Origin: Parastagonospora avenae f. sp. tritici 18332-5
Taxonomy: Eukaryota; Ascomycota; Dothideomycetes; Pleosporales; Phaeosphaeriaceae
NCBI GenBank assembly: GCA_022559985.1
Contig: JAFJTR010000048.1
Coordinates: 124,001 to 188,000, forward strand
Reading direction: 5' to 3'
DNA length: 64,000 nucleotides
The notes beneath the pieces are model-generated. The model searched no databases. It was not told the origin of the DNA and was given only the letters and a program-made list of their open reading frames with translations. The position numbers were made by a program, and so were the translations under genes. This document shows, one piece after another, positions 1 through 13,133 of this stretch (position 1 is the first letter of the stretch; each line of letters starts with the position of its first letter).

Positions 1-1163
1 AGAGAGGACCGGATAGCGAGCCAATGATCATGTCAACTTCGGCTGCGTCGACGTTTTGGGCTTCTGTGACGCCGCGACCGGTGCGGCCGAGGACGCCGTA
101 GGACCAGGTTTCGTCGAGGATGAGGCGGAATTTGTACTTGAGCTTAAGCTCGACCTAGCGGGCAATTAGCAAGTAGTCACTGTGAAGTATAGGATCTTGG
201 AGTGCCTTGAACATACCAACTTCGGCAGATTGACTACATCGCCAATGTTCTCGAACAGTCCCTCGGTGATGATGAATCGCCGCGTGAGGGGCTTCTTCGC
301 CTGCTCCTTGACAACCTTCTTCAACACGTTCTCCAAGTCCTCCATGTCATTATGCTCGTACCACCGGATAGTACTTCTACTAATCTGCATACCCTTCCTG
401 ACCGCATAGTTAACCGCTTTGTCCGCAACAATGATGTCTCCACGCTTGGAGAACGAAGGAATAACGCTGGAAATGGTAGAGAACGACTGCGCGTAGATGA
501 TACACGCGGGAACACCAAGATGTGCTGCTACGTCTGCCTCCGTCTTCATGTGCACATCCTGTGTGCCGTAGAAACCAGGAGGACCACAGGGTCCAACACC
601 GTATGTACGGAGAGTCTGAATAGCCTTCTCCTTGAGGGTCTCGTTTGCGACGAAGTTGTAGAAGTTGTACGATGCGAGGTTCATGACGGTGCGACCGTTC
701 GATAGCTTCGATTTGGGTCCAGTCGGGCTGTGCAAGCGTCAGCATTTCCACTCTCACACCTGCTCTGAGGACTTCTTGACTATCATACCCAACAATGACA
801 GGCCTCTTCTCGTTATCCAGCTCTTCATGCGCAGTTGGCGGCGCGACAAGCGGTTCAGGCGTCCAATCCTCGACCAATTCATCAATCTCCTATTCCAACG
901 TCAGCGAGCGCTATCTCTGCCACGTCTGCAAAACATACCGCGTCCGTAAGCTGCACCTTCTTCTGTGTACTATACTTGGGCGCGAGCAAGTACCTGACCG
1001 CGAAGAGGAACAAGAACAGCTCAATTGCGCTTCGCACGGGGTCATTCTGGTAGCTGGACTTGATGTAGCGCACGGCGATGGCGGAACCGGGGATGCGCTG
1101 GAACTGCGCATTCACGTCGTTGAAGAAGCGCGCAGTCGCGTCTTGTATTTCGTGTAGATCCAT
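1..1163 (-). CDS. LCB1: Serine palmitoyltransferase subunit 1 (LCB1), 3' end cut by window edge
   Basis: This is the first-step enzyme subunit of sphingolipid synthesis (serine plus palmitoyl-CoA to 3-ketosphinganine), which acts in the ER membrane with LCB2. Exons on the minus strand are 1163-939, 889-789, 727-217 and 154-1, with introns GTATGT..AATAG, GTATGA..GCACAG and GTATGT..GCTAG, and all frames join. About 330 residues are visible. They start [14 protein letters not shown], carry a membrane segment ([16 protein letters not shown], about residues 43-58), then the aminotransferase class I/II fold with [20 protein letters not shown] and [16 protein letters not shown]. The family is normally about 510 residues, so roughly a third lies off the left edge. 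LCB1 subunits lack the PLP-binding lysine of LCB2; that region is outside the window. The ATG at 1163 is the only start that begins the conserved N-terminus. Confidence 0.93.
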
Positions 1164-1718
1164 GGCGGCAAAGGAGTGGCAGAGTTGTGAGAGAATAGTG
1201 GTGGACAACAATTCTAAGATCGAGTTTCGGGGGTCTGCGGCGAAGCGCGGAGGTCCAGCGCGAGACGTCAGCACCCTGCAATCACTGATCACTCATTTCA
1301 CACGCTCACGTGTCCTACTACAGCTCGTCCACTTTGAGTCGTCCACTACTGTTTTTCATGGTCGAGACATTAACCGTAAAGAATATGAATGATTATTAGA
1401 ACGAGAACTGGCGTTAAGACATCCATATATTTATCTGTATGCAATTCGCTCTCTTCTAACATATTCGCCGTGCCAACCCAAACAAAACCCAGCGTAGTAT
1501 ATGTGCAATCAACCCGCCCCTGTTGGCGGGTGTAGGTGTTCAAAAAGAGAGAAAGTCGAGGTAGGCATCGTTCCGCCCCGACGCCATAAGGAAAGAAAAA
1601 ATGCTATGCTGGATATTACAATCATAATGGGACTTTCGAAGTCTCCATGCTCGTGATTCCCTCGTGTGTTGTACAACGCAAGATATGGACAACTGTCCAC
1701 CGACAAATGATCACACTT
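1164..1718. other. Intergenic: LCB1 promoter side and FKS1 3' side
   Basis: There is no supported gene in these 555 bases. Both neighbours are on the minus strand, so this holds the LCB1 upstream region and the FKS1 3' UTR. The stretch around 1380-1500 is AT-richer, as expected for a 3' end. Short open frames here are unconserved in appearance. Confidence 0.6.
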
Positions 1719-4700
1719 TTAGTAGGCCATATAACGGCGGAAACGAGCTGCCGGATCCGTCGTCTCTGCTGCCTGTGTATCGCCACCACCACCGTCACCA
1801 CCAGTAGCACCACCGCCTTGGTATTCGGGGCACTTGCCCTGGATACATGAGCCGGTAGGCGTCGACTTGGTGTCATTGTTGCTGAAACCAGTAGGCTGCA
1901 TGATTTCCATGGGCAGATCCTTGAGGAATGACAATGTGAGGAACCTGCCAGCGACGATGGGACCAACGATGAGGACGAGGAAGATGATGAGCAGGAAGAA
2001 GTAGAGAATGGCATAGCGGATAACTCTGCGCTTTCGCAACTTGGTCTGCTTCATCGAGTAGATGGGAGGACGGATTTGTCGGCTGCTTCGTGTTAGCGAT
2101 GGTCAGAGAAAGGCTGAGGGCTTGAATATACCTAGGTCGTAGCCAGAAGAGCATGACAGAGTGGAACTTATCGGCATATGGGATGAGCAAGATTGGCAGC
2201 ATGAAGAAGAGCAAAACATGGCCAAGGATGAAATCCGCAGCGAACATGCCGAGCTCAGTGATCTTGCAAAGAAGCTCACGGCCGGGCTGAGAGATGGTGT
2301 GCCATCCCATGGTGTACCACTTTCCGGTCCACCAGGCGATGTTGGATGTGTCGCTCTTGAACTCTCGGGTAAGTGCAAGCGAGATGATGAGCTTGAAGAC
2401 AAATCGCTGAATGGCAACCACTGCAATCATACCAGCAAGAGCCCGAGGAAAGCTGAAGCCTTCCAAGAGCATCAGAGCGACGAAGAAGACCATCAGGATG
2501 ATGACCGCAATGGCGTGAGCGATGGCAGCAAGGACGGCACCGAACTTCTTGCAGCACATGCTGAGCAGAGGACCAGCACAACAGGCGAGGGCAAAGAAGC
2601 CAGCCAAGACGCCGGCGTTGATGGCAACAGGTCCGAGGGCAATCAATCCAATGCGGACAAGAGCACCAGATTTTCTGGGGTTGCCAATACCAGGCTTTTC
2701 GTTCGACGTATCGCGCTCATCGTTAACACCAGTCTGAGCGTTGATGAAAAGGTATGGGATGATGGTGATGGCGACGAGGACAAGCGGGCCAACGATCTCG
2801 CTAAGGAAGATGTTGGTGAAGGCCGCGCGAGGAACATCTCCGGAGAGCTTGGCGGTTGGGTCTCCAAGAGCCTTGCGCTTGTAACCTGTAAGACGCGTAC
2901 GCGACAGGCGGCAGTATCCAATCCATGAAGCACTGTGCGAGCGAGTGTTGCCGCGAGACAACCAGCGAAGGTACTCCCTGTAGTCGATGAAGAAGTCGTC
3001 CCATGAGAACTGGTGAGGGTTGAAGAGGAAGGGAGCCAAGCACAGAGACAACAGGGACGCCCAGAAGTAGATAAGCCATGGTCCCCAAACAGTGATGGTC
3101 GCGAAAATCAGCATCATGAGAGATCGAGCTCCGAGGTAGATTGACGGTCCAGCAAATCGAGAGTACAGGATACCAAAGGGAATACGGGCAGTGGCAAAAC
3201 CACGACCGGTACCAATATATCGAGCACCGCCAAATGACAAGTTGGTCTGGAGAGCATTTGCGTAGATCTGGGTAACGAAGACTTCGAAGAAGGGCGATCC
3301 GGAAGAGAAGTGCTTGGCGAGACGAGTTGCAGCGCGCCAGAAACCGCGTTCAGTCAACTCTTGCACCGTGAGCGGAATGAAAGAGATGAAGAAGACGATG
3401 AAAATGGACACAATACAACGAGTGACCCAGTCGAAAACAGGGACCAAGTTTGCGCAACCGTTGGGCCATTGAGGATCGGTAACAGGAATGTCCTTGTCGA
3501 ACTGGCAGAGAATGGTCTCGTGGTTGAGGGCACCAAGGTTGAGAAGAACGAACATGAAGCACTGCACCGACAACATGATGAACATGTTGTTGATGTGGAA
3601 ACCGGGATGGGCGTAGTAGAAGGACAGGAAGCGGTCGAGAGGCAGCTGAGTACCCATGTAGTAGTACTCGCGAGACAACATCTGTTCACCCATACCAGTA
3701 CCAATCTTTGTGGTGAAGTTGAGGACGGAGCCGAAACCAAGATCACGACCCTTACCACACTGGTAGTACTCACAGTGCTTTATGCGGCCACCACGGAGGA
3801 GAGCGTTCATACCAGCGTAGATATCTTCGTTCAAGTGCAGTCCCTTCTGGGCCTTGGAAACACCACCACGAGTGGTCATGAAGATACCGTTGAGGAAATC
3901 AGGATGACCGTAGTGTAGTTTACCACCGATTTGGGCCAGAGTCCGAGCGAACATGGTACCGAACGTCTGTTCCTTACCAGCAGCGATGTCACCGAGGATA
4001 CCGATGTTCTCGGAGAAAATGTATTCACGAGCTCCGAGAATGGCGACGGGGTTGAAGTTGGGGTTCGGGATACCAGGAGTGTAGGGGGAGACGTTGTCGG
4101 TGGTCATTTCTTCGAATTCGGCCAGGACACTACGGATCTTCAGACACTCCTCCAGGTAGTTGTCCTGATTAGCGTCGATGAGCTGGATGTACTCGCCGCG
4201 GTAGAAGATGATGCAGTGGTTCTGGTTGTCAGACTTGCCGTCACCGAGAATAGGGTTGCCAGACAGCTGGACGCGGAACTTGGGGCGACGCATGCCATTG
4301 TCCATAATCTCAGAGTGTCCGTCGATGAGAGCAGAGTAGATGCGGGGCTCTTCGCCCTCGTTGGCAGGCGGCTCCTCGTCGAGGTATGCAATTTGGAGAT
4401 CGGGGTAGGCACGGAGGAGGAATTCAGTGTTCTCGCGCTCCTCCTTTGTGAACTTGGCGTAACGCTGCATGGAGACGCAGATCTTGTACTTGCGCCTGGC
4501 CATTCTTTCAAGCTCACGCTCGAGCTTGTCGGAGTTTCCGCCAAACATTTGGACAACCTCGGGATTCTCAACACGGTAGAGTAGTTTGATGGCACGGCTG
4601 TAGTTCATGAAACCAGAAATGGTGCGGTACAGAGTCTGGGATCGAAGCGAAGCCCAGATACGGGTTCGGAGGGTGTATTCTGGAGCCGCAGACTTGAAAC

Positions 4701-7672
4701 CAATGCAGTAGAAGGGGAGATCGTCGATCTTGCTCTTAGCGGTGTCCTTTTCGCCCTTCTCGTCATCACCGTTGAATTGCGAAGTCTCATCAGCAAGAAT
4801 CTTGGTGTCCTTCACAAAGCAGTCCCACTCGTGGGGGTGGAGCTGCTTCAGGTACTCCAAGAGGGTGACACGAGAGTAAGGCTCATCCTCGCGAATGATT
4901 TCACGGAGCGAGAGTAGGATCTTCTCGGCGTAGTGAGGAATCATGACGGTAAAGGTAGGCATGTTGTCGACGGGCAAAGGCTCGGGGATAGGTGTAGAGA
5001 GCGACTGGGCGAAGAAAGAGATACGACGCTCAGCCTCACTCTGGGCAGGGAAAAATTCAGTCTTGAAGGAATGATCTTCCTGGGACACGAAGAACGTGGG
5101 TGCGCGGAGAGTGCGCTTGCCCTCCTGCTCAGATGGCACCTGGTGGTAAAGGAGCTTCTGGACGTGGTCAATGGCAAGGAGATGCTCGCGGTACATGGAG
5201 ATGACAACAGCATTCCAGATCTGGGAGATCAGGACTTTGGGCTTGTACTTGATCTCCATGTCGGTAGTGGCCAGGACCTTTGAGTAAATGCGCTTTGGCA
5301 GACGGGAGAAAATGTTCCTCCAGGGCGTCCAGATGGAGACACCGAGGTAGAAGGACCGAGATACCGAGAACAACATGTTGGCGATGATGTACCACAGGTA
5401 GGAGTCCAAGAAGAACAGAATCAAATCCATGAAGTACATGAGACCGAGCAGGATTCGTGGCTGGTACTTGCAAAGGAGGTCGCCAATGATGACATCGCCC
5501 AGGCAGACCGGCTTCTTCATGTGCGACAAGATCCTAATGGGATCTTTGATCGACAGAGTCAAGAAGAAGTAGGACTCAGACAGCTTGGCGGCGAAGACGA
5601 GTACCCAGAGACCATAAGACATCCACATGTCGTTGCCCTTGAGACGTGGATAGCTTGCAGTGAAGGTTTGACTAGCGACATACTTGCGAGAGTTGCGCGT
5701 CAAGTAGCTGCCAAACAGACCACCAAGTGGCATGATCGAGAAGAAGACGAAGGTGACCAAAGCAATAGCGAATTGAACACCTCCCAAGATGTTCGGAATA
5801 GTGCCAATTTGATTGTCGAGAACAAAGATGTATACACTGGGTCCAACATTGACAGCGAAGACAGCGAGAAGGAAGAAAAGCTTCTTGGTCAAATGCTGAG
5901 CACCGGCCCATTTACGAGGGACGTAACACCATTCGATACAGGTGGCGGCGATTTGGATTATGCAGGCAATGGTACCACCAAGAGCGACGGCAGAAAGAAC
6001 AGCGGCCTTGGGAGGACTTTCATTCTTCTGTTGTGTGTATCCCTTTGTGTAGACCGGTTGCGAATTGTATGCAGTGTACATCCAGAAAGTCGTCAAATGA
6101 ATGACCCAGATACGGTTGAAGTTGACAATCATGTGGAACCACGAACGGCGTTCGTAGTATGTCTTGAAGAAGACCTTCTTCCATAGTACATCCTTAAGCT
6201 TCGCGTATCGCTCAGCTGGAGGCAAGTCGACAATGCGAGACTTGTCCTCGAACACGATGCGCTCGAGACCTTCGGGGTACCAGAAAAGCTGGTTGATGTC
6301 GTCGTAGCCAATGATAGACGCGTGGTCGCGCTCACGACGTACATATTTGCCGTCCTGGATCTCGTAACCCTGATCACGGCAGTACTGGTAGAGCGGCGTA
6401 ATAATGGTGTTGAGGTAGGTGAACTCCTCAATAGGCTCAGTTTGGGCTTGACCAGCGGGCGAGTTAAGGTAGTCATCGGCACACTTGAAAATGAAGCAAA
6501 GCAGCTCGGGCATGAAGCGGACCTGGTTGGCCTCACCCCAGCACAAAAGGTACAAAGCGATCTGGCGCACACGGTCGTGCTGGGACATGCGGTTCATGCG
6601 CGTCTTCCAGCGGTACTCGGCTGCCTCAAGACTGTTGTCGCCCTCGTAGGCATCGAGAGTTTCCTGTTCATTGCCTGGGTTCTCGCCAGCCTTCTTCTTG
6701 GCGGCCTTGCGAGCCTTGCGTGTCCTACGGTTCGCTTTTCCAAGGTTCATGTTGGCAAAGCCCACGGCATCGTCCAAGTCGAGATGGGCGGCAAAGTACC
6801 AGCGGCGGAAGTTGGCGTTCTCGCCACCGATGTAGTCGGCGTGGAGCGACAGAAGAGCCTGGTTTGGGGACATGCGCGACGCTCGGGAGTCGAGGAGCGT
6901 CATGAAATGGTCGTACATGTTGCGCATGCTGTCACGCTGGAAACCGAATTTGGCAGTGAGGTCGAGGAAGATATCCTCGATCTCCTCCTTTGTGCAAGGA
7001 ATCTGAGCTTCAGCGGTCCATGCTGGGTAGGGCTCTCGCGATCGCTGTCCGGCGGGCAGGGCATTTTGGTAGTCCATGCCATAGATGGGCGTGGACGCGC
7101 CTGATGATCGGTTGCCACCGTATGAGACCTGGGACGAGGGAGGACGGTAACCGCGGTTCATGCCTTCGCCGTAGCTGTTGTAGCGAGACTCATCGCCACG
7201 GCCGTAGTAGTCCATGTCAGCGCCGCGAGCGACGTCAGAACGCATTGTGAAGTCGCTGAAAGTTTCGGAGTCTTCCTCGGAGTCGTGAGGGCGGCGGCGA
7301 GGTTGCTGGCCGTAGCCCTCCTGAGCACCTCCTTGGTCGTAGTACTGGTTGTCATAATACTCGTCTTGGTAACCCTGTTGGCCGCCGCGATCGTCATAAT
7401 AGCCGTTCTGTTGTCCATGCTGGCCGTCGTAATAACCGCTGCTGTGTCTTGTTAGCTATTGTGTGGATGTGGTGCAGATGGAGAATCGCTCACTTTTCAT
7501 CATAATAAGCATCTTGCTGATATTGGCCCTGGCCGCGAGCATCGTCGTGGTACTGGCCATACGCCTGGTCGTCGTGGTAGTAGCCGTCCTGGCCTTGCTG
7601 GGCGTGCTGGCCTTGAGGCTGAGTCTGGCCGTAGCCGTCGTCGTATTGGCCTCCCTGCGGATGTCCGGACAT
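1719..7672 (-). CDS. FKS1: Beta-1,3-glucan synthase catalytic subunit (Fks1 family)
   Basis: The product polymerises UDP-glucose into cell-wall beta-1,3-glucan at the plasma membrane, regulated by Rho1. Exons are 7672-7494, 7441-2132 and 2082-1719, with introns GTGAGC..CACAG and GTATAT..AGCAG. The model gives 1950 residues, the usual Fks length. The N-terminus is Gly/Gln/Tyr/Asp-rich and disordered (residues 1-130). The Fks1 N-terminal domain follows, then two multi-span membrane blocks flank the cytoplasmic synthase domain (roughly residues 830-1350), with conserved [34 protein letters not shown] and [19 protein letters not shown]. Segments equivalent to the two known echinocandin hot spots are [10 protein letters not shown] (about 680) and DWVTRCIV (about 1400). 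The C-terminus ends with one hydrophobic span and a Gly-rich tail. The start MSGHPQGG at 7672 is the first ATG in frame. It is divergent from the GEL gene. Confidence 0.97.
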
Positions 7673-10595
7673 CTTTGGGAGTGATTAGATTTCGGTGTAG
7701 AACCTGTGAGATAAGCTGTCAACAGTCTGAAGGGACGTGCGGGAGACGCGTGCTGAAACACGGACCGTCGGAAGTGCGTACCTCAAACAATGGGCATTAG
7801 GCGCGGCAAAGTTGAATTATTCGTATTGGGGCAGCCGCAGATGGATGTCGAGGTAATTGTTGCGGTGGCGGGCGGGCGGTGTGGTGGTGAACGAGTGTTG
7901 ACGCGGGAGCGAGGGAGGCAATTGGCGGGCAGTGTGAAACGGGCGTGGTGTGTTTACCCCGAGAGCGACCGTGTCTAGGTAGGACAAGAGTCACGCTGAT
8001 GGCGCCTGCCGCAGAATTGGCGTTGGAGTGATTGTTTTGATGCAAAAGAGCGGATGGTGCAGACGCAGCCGTAGTTGGAGTGGTTGCCAGAGGAGACGCG
8101 CGGCGAATCGGCGCTTGCTGCAGCTGGGCGAACTGTAAAAAAAACAGGGCAGCACAGCTCTCCCCTCGGATTGGATTGGTGGGCTTCCGCAACGAGGCCT
8201 CACGAGAAAACGAGAGGCAGTGTAGGGGAAAAGGAAACTGGCGGGTTAGTCGGAGAGGTTGGGGGAGAAGGAGCGACAGTTGGAATGCAAAGGGCAGGCA
8301 AAGACCTTTTGAGGAGTTTCCCCTGAAAACCAGAGGCGCACCACTCGCCAAGCCCTGGCGCTAGGTCAATCATGGGTTATCGACGCTGCCCAGGTGTGCA
8401 TGGGGGTGCCCTCGCTAGCATTCACGTCTGGCTAATTGCTAGTCGCCACTTTAAAAACAGCACGGCAGCACATTACGATGGGATTTACGGTGCTGCTACC
8501 ACTGTTTGAGTCTTCGTGCTCTATGATGATGTGCTGTGATCGGCTCTGCAGCTCTGTATGTAGGTGGTAATGTCCCGTCGACTGCCCTCACTGCTTTGTC
8601 GGCGGTGGCGAGATGCTGGGGATGCTGACAGCAGCTTCTAAGTAAACCATCGCCCTGGGATCCGATCGTCCGCATATCGATAATCGACGCTCCCGAACAG
8701 GACGACACGGTCCTCTTTGAGGTTGGAGAACAACTGCGACTCACCATGATGACCTCTTCTCTGTGCTCCGGCTGCGCTGTGTATGCACCCGTTGGCCGCC
8801 GCCCATGACTGCCTCCGCCTGCCATCCACGTCACGACCCACGACAGCGACGGCGCATGGCGAAAAGGCGGCGGATCCTCAAACAGAAACCAACGGGCCAG
8901 GATAGGGATTGGCCTGCCAGCGCCGGCCGGCTAGCAGACGGAGCGATAGCGATAGCGATAACACCAAAGCCCTACCGCTGCCGTCCACGAGCCAATGACA
9001 ACGTGGCGCTGTTCCCGCTTCATCCTGGTCAACGGCTCTTGGTGTCGCAAAGCAAAGGGGGCTGATGGCCAACAGCGAACTGTTGAGACTGGCGAGTCGC
9101 GCCGGACCAACACCGGTGACCGGATCCCAGGTACGTACTCCTACCCGTCCTCGTCTCCTCGTCGACACTCGCTGCAGCTGTCAGCAGGATCCGACCAGCT
9201 TTGGGCCACCCGCCGCCGCTTGTCGTTGCAGATTCTGCCCCTGGAGCACGCATGTGGACTGATGGAGGGACTCTTCAAAGGCGCTGCATGACGAATTTAC
9301 TTGCTGCAAGCTTTCGCACTGGCATCGGTTGTGCTCAATGCGAGCTATATTAGACCGCCTTGTTTCCACTCTTTGATTTCAAGGCCTACGCCCTGTTACA
9401 AAGAGACGGATTTAGGGTGTAAGCCGGTTAGACTAGTTCGTGATTGCGCATGCATGCAAATTGCAAGCCCTGGTCTCACGCAGGTAGGCTATGGCTCGTC
9501 CGCCGCTGGTGTGTGTGCTCCCATAGCGCGGCTACAAGTATCGCTCGAATCCTGCTCGCTGTGCATGTCTGTCGAGAGGTCGCGTGTGCCGTCTGCAGAT
9601 CACTTGTAGCGAATAGCCCTGCCCTCAGCTTCTTTTTCGAGTGCTCACGCCACGTCCTTATGCAGCGACTGAAGTTTCTGCACCCAATCGACGGCCAGGG
9701 CGAAAGTCTACGCCGCACAACTCCCCTCTAGTGGTGTGGTAGATCGCTGGCGCGTTGCAGCTTGCGACTTCGCCACAATTGTTCCAGCTGGACTCCGTCA
9801 CATCAGGTAACTAGACCTCCGCGATGGCTGTTGTGGAACTTTGCGATACCAACAGCCTCGTGTGTTGACTCGAGCTGGCTCGTAGAAGGCTTCCATGTTC
9901 CGGGCACCGTGCTCCGGGGAGCTTGACATGGCGCAGAGGCTGCGAAACGTGACTTCTGGAATATGAGACAGATCATATTTAGAACTGCGGATCCACGGCA
10001 CCTCGCGGCAGAGCGGCTCTCGGTGGAGTCAGGAGATTTGAATTACGCGTCCACTGTTCCTGCATCTGTTCCTCCGCCCAGTCCGCATCGAGTTGGAATC
10101 CTGCTGCACCAGTATGCAGGCACCCCGTAAGCCTCCCAACTCCGTAGCTATTTATCGAAATGGAAAGTTGTGAATTGTTCCAAGCCTCTAGAACCATAGG
10201 CTGGCAATCCTCAGCAGCCTAAAATGCATGCTGCAAGCGCTGGATGGGAAGCCAAGGCGGACCCGAGCCACATTTGTGAAACTGGGTTAGTGTCAGGGGT
10301 TGGATGACAACCTTCGCCGATCCTTCTTGGGCGAATGCTTGAACTACCTCACGCTCTTTCACCTCTGCTGCCTCAGAGTTGTTTCTACAGTGGTTTTTCA
10401 CGTTTTATCAGTCGGTCTTTACTTTTCCGTTAATATCCTTTTTGCTTACAGCCTTGCCTGCTGTTGCATCACGCTCCTTCCCAAACAACCAGCCTTCCAA
10501 ACACTCCCTAAGACCTGACATCTCGGCGCCTCGACACCAAGCACTCGCCAACACCAACGAACATCTTGGAACAGTCTTACTCAACAGCTATCACT
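7673..10595. promoter_or_regulatory. 2.9 kb divergent intergenic region between FKS1 and GEL
   Basis: FKS1 reads left from 7672 and the glucanosyltransferase reads right from 10596, so this span must hold both promoters. No open frame in it starts with ATG and resembles a protein. The longest (about 7797-8351, minus) starts with TTG and is low-complexity Ser/Pro/Leu. Pyrimidine-rich tracts occur just upstream of the GEL start (about 10330-10560). A small GCGATA repeat lies at 8942-8960. Nothing else can be named. Confidence 0.55.
7704..7781 (-). other. Possible 5' UTR intron of FKS1
   Basis: On the minus strand a GTACGC donor at 7781 pairs with a CTCACAG acceptor ending at 7704, with a TTGACAG branch-like site about 20 nt before it. 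This lies 31 bases upstream of the FKS1 start codon. It is a sequence-pattern call only; spliced reads would be needed to confirm it. Confidence 0.35.
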
Positions 10596-12347
10596 ATGCG
10601 CGGACTCATTGCTGCTGCCGCGCTTCTTGTCGGTGCCCAGGCCGCCATTGACCCGATTGTCATCAAGGTATGTCGTGGTCCAGCGGTTGGATCACGCGGT
10701 CACTCACTCAATTCAGGGCCAAAAGTTCTTCTACAAGACCAATGGGACCCAGTTGTAAGATGAATTCCGAACATCACGATTGAGCGACCACTAACTATTT
10801 ACTCAGTTTCATGAAGGGCGTTGCCTACCAACGTATGCGCTGCAAATCCCTGACAATCTGTCAAACGCTCACATGACGCAGAGGAAATCAACTCCAACAC
10901 CACCCAATCGGCCGAGAGCACCATCCAGATCACCGACCCGCTCGCCGACGCGACATCATGCAAGCGCGACATCGAGTACCTGAAGAAGATCCAGACAAAC
11001 ACTATCCGTGTCTACGCCATCGACCCCTCAAAGGACCATAAGGCCTGCATGAATGCGCTCGCTGATGCTGGCATCTATGTCGTTGCGGATTTGTCAGAGC
11101 CCAAGAACTCCATCATTCGTGATGACCCTGGTTGGACAACCACGCTTTACGAACGCTACACGCAGGTTGTGGACGAGCTTATGAAGTACGACAACACCCT
11201 CGGTTTCTTCGCCGGTAACGAGGTTTCCAACCAGCCAAACAACACCATTGCCAGCGCTTTCGTGAAGGCGGCTGTACGTGACACCAAGGCCTACATCAAG
11301 AGCAAGAACTACCGCCCCGTCGGTGTTGGTTATGCTACCAACGACGACGCTGATATCCGTGAGAACCTGTCCGCTTACTTCGACTGCGGTAACAAGGAGG
11401 ATGCCATCGACTTCTGGGGTTACAACATCTACTCGTGGTGCGGTGACTCTTCATTCCAAGAGTCTGGCTTTGACGTCCGTACCAAGGAGTTTGAGAAGTA
11501 CAACGTCCCCGTCTTCTTCGCTGAGTACGGTTGCAACACTCCCCGTCCCCGTCTGTTCACCGAGGTTGGCGCTCTCTATGGAAAGCAGATGACTGGTGTC
11601 TGGTCTGGTGGTATTGTCTACATGTACTTCGAGGAGGAGAACAAGTTCGGTCTCGCCTCAATCAAGGACGGCAAGGTTTCCACCAACAAGGACTTTGAGA
11701 ACCTCTCCAAGGAGATCGCCAAGGCCACTCCCGTCGGCGTCAAGATGTCCGAGTACAACCCTACCAACACCGCTGCTGCGACCTGCCCCAAGGTCACCCA
11801 AGGCAAGTGGGAGGCCAAGTCTGACCCCCTTCCTCCTTCTGCCAACGCTCCTCTCTGTGACTGCATGGTTGAGACCCTCAGCTGCGTCGTTGCAGACAAC
11901 GTCCAAGAGAAGGATTTCGGCGACATGTTCGGCTTCATCTGTGGCGAGAAGAAGGGCCAGTACTGCCAGGGTATCAACAAGAACGCTACATCTGGACCTT
12001 ACGGTGCGTACGGTATGTGCTCCGCCAAGGACCAGCTTTCCTTCGCTGTCAACGCCTATGCTAAGGCTGTTTCCAACGGCTGCGGCTTCAAGGGCAAGGC
12101 TACCACCAAGGCTGCTGTTGCCACTCCTTCTGCCTCTGGCTGCGCTACTCTGCTCCAGGCTGCTGGTGCTCAGGGTACCGGCGTTGTCAGCGGTGGTGCC
12201 CAGGCTGGTGCGTCCGGTGCCGCTGCTTCCGGCTCTGCTGGTGCCGCTGCAGGTCTCTCAGCGCCTTCGTTCAGCGTTGGCTCTTTCGGCATGGGCATAT
12301 ACGTTCTCGGGGCCATGGCTTCGGGTATGGCTATGATCTTGTTGTAA
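10596..12347 (+). CDS. GH72 1,3-beta-glucanosyltransferase with CBM43, GPI-anchored (Gel1/Gas1 family)
   Basis: The enzyme cuts and rejoins beta-1,3-glucan chains to elongate them in the wall, acting outside the plasma membrane. Exons are 10596-10667, 10717-10754, 10807-10832 and 10882-12347; the frames close to 533 residues. Residues 1-17 form a signal peptide. The GH72 domain has the acid/base Glu159 in FFAGNEVSNQ and the nucleophile Glu260 in FFAEYGCN, matching the spacing of Aspergillus Gel1. A Cys-rich CBM43/X8 module follows (about 365-450; CDCMVETLSCVV to SNGCGFKG). After it come an Ala/Gly/Ser-rich spacer and a C-terminal hydrophobic tail typical of GPI anchoring. Three tiny 5' exons are normal for this family. 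It is divergent from FKS1, which makes its substrate. Confidence 0.96.
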
Positions 12348-13133
12348 GAGCTTTATGTTTGTCTGCTCCTCGTGGCATGGTGTCCTTTGATAGCATGATT
12401 TGCGTGCTGAGGTTTTCATTCGACCATCGTTCTTGATGGTTCTGGATATGTCTGGGATTGTTAGACCGCATTGTAATCTCTATTTTGTAAATAAGAAAAA
12501 ACACACCTTGAAACGCATCTAAGACCTTTCTGCGTGTGATGATGAATTATTGATCGGCATTTAACTAACCTGTTCGTGAGGACAAAAGACTGCTAACTTG
12601 CACCTCCGCGACACAGTACAACTACATCTGTGTAGGAAGCACATCTTCTGGTCATGCAGTCAGCAAATTCCCCTCTTTGTAACACCATTCCATCAACGAA
12701 CACCATCCTACCAATACCTGGTCACCACTTTTGCCAATCGTACCGTGACGCGTTTGGCGTGTTTCCCATGCCGCTCAATCTTGAACAGGCAGGTTGCCCG
12801 CAACTCTCTTAGGTACCCCACATGAACCTGGCAAACTCCACTCGGAACCCACTTCAATCCATGCACTTTTCCCAGCACGCAGCCTCACCTTGCTCACCGT
12901 AAAGATGCTACACCCAATGACAGCAGTTTTATATTGCGCTTACTGAGCCTTACTTAGCAGATGTGGATGAGACTACAACATACGAGGACAGGGCGTACAA
13001 CAAGCGTAGGAACGCAATGCACGAAGGATCTAGGGCTGCATGATAACCATGGTGCTCTTAGTATATTTCGCCATGGAATAGTCTTCACTTCTTTTTCTCG
13101 GTTTACCAGGTCGAGTGACTTAGCCTAGGTAAT
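12348..13133. other. Intergenic between GEL and P450
   Basis: The GEL 3' UTR begins here, with an AT-rich processing-like stretch near 12480-12500 (TTTTGTAAATAAG). The rest is P450 upstream sequence. No gene is supported. Confidence 0.6.

Noticed and set aside
7797..8351. 184-codon minus-strand open frame upstream of FKS1
   Set aside because: It begins with TTG, is low-complexity and has no domain. It sits in the FKS1 leader/promoter.
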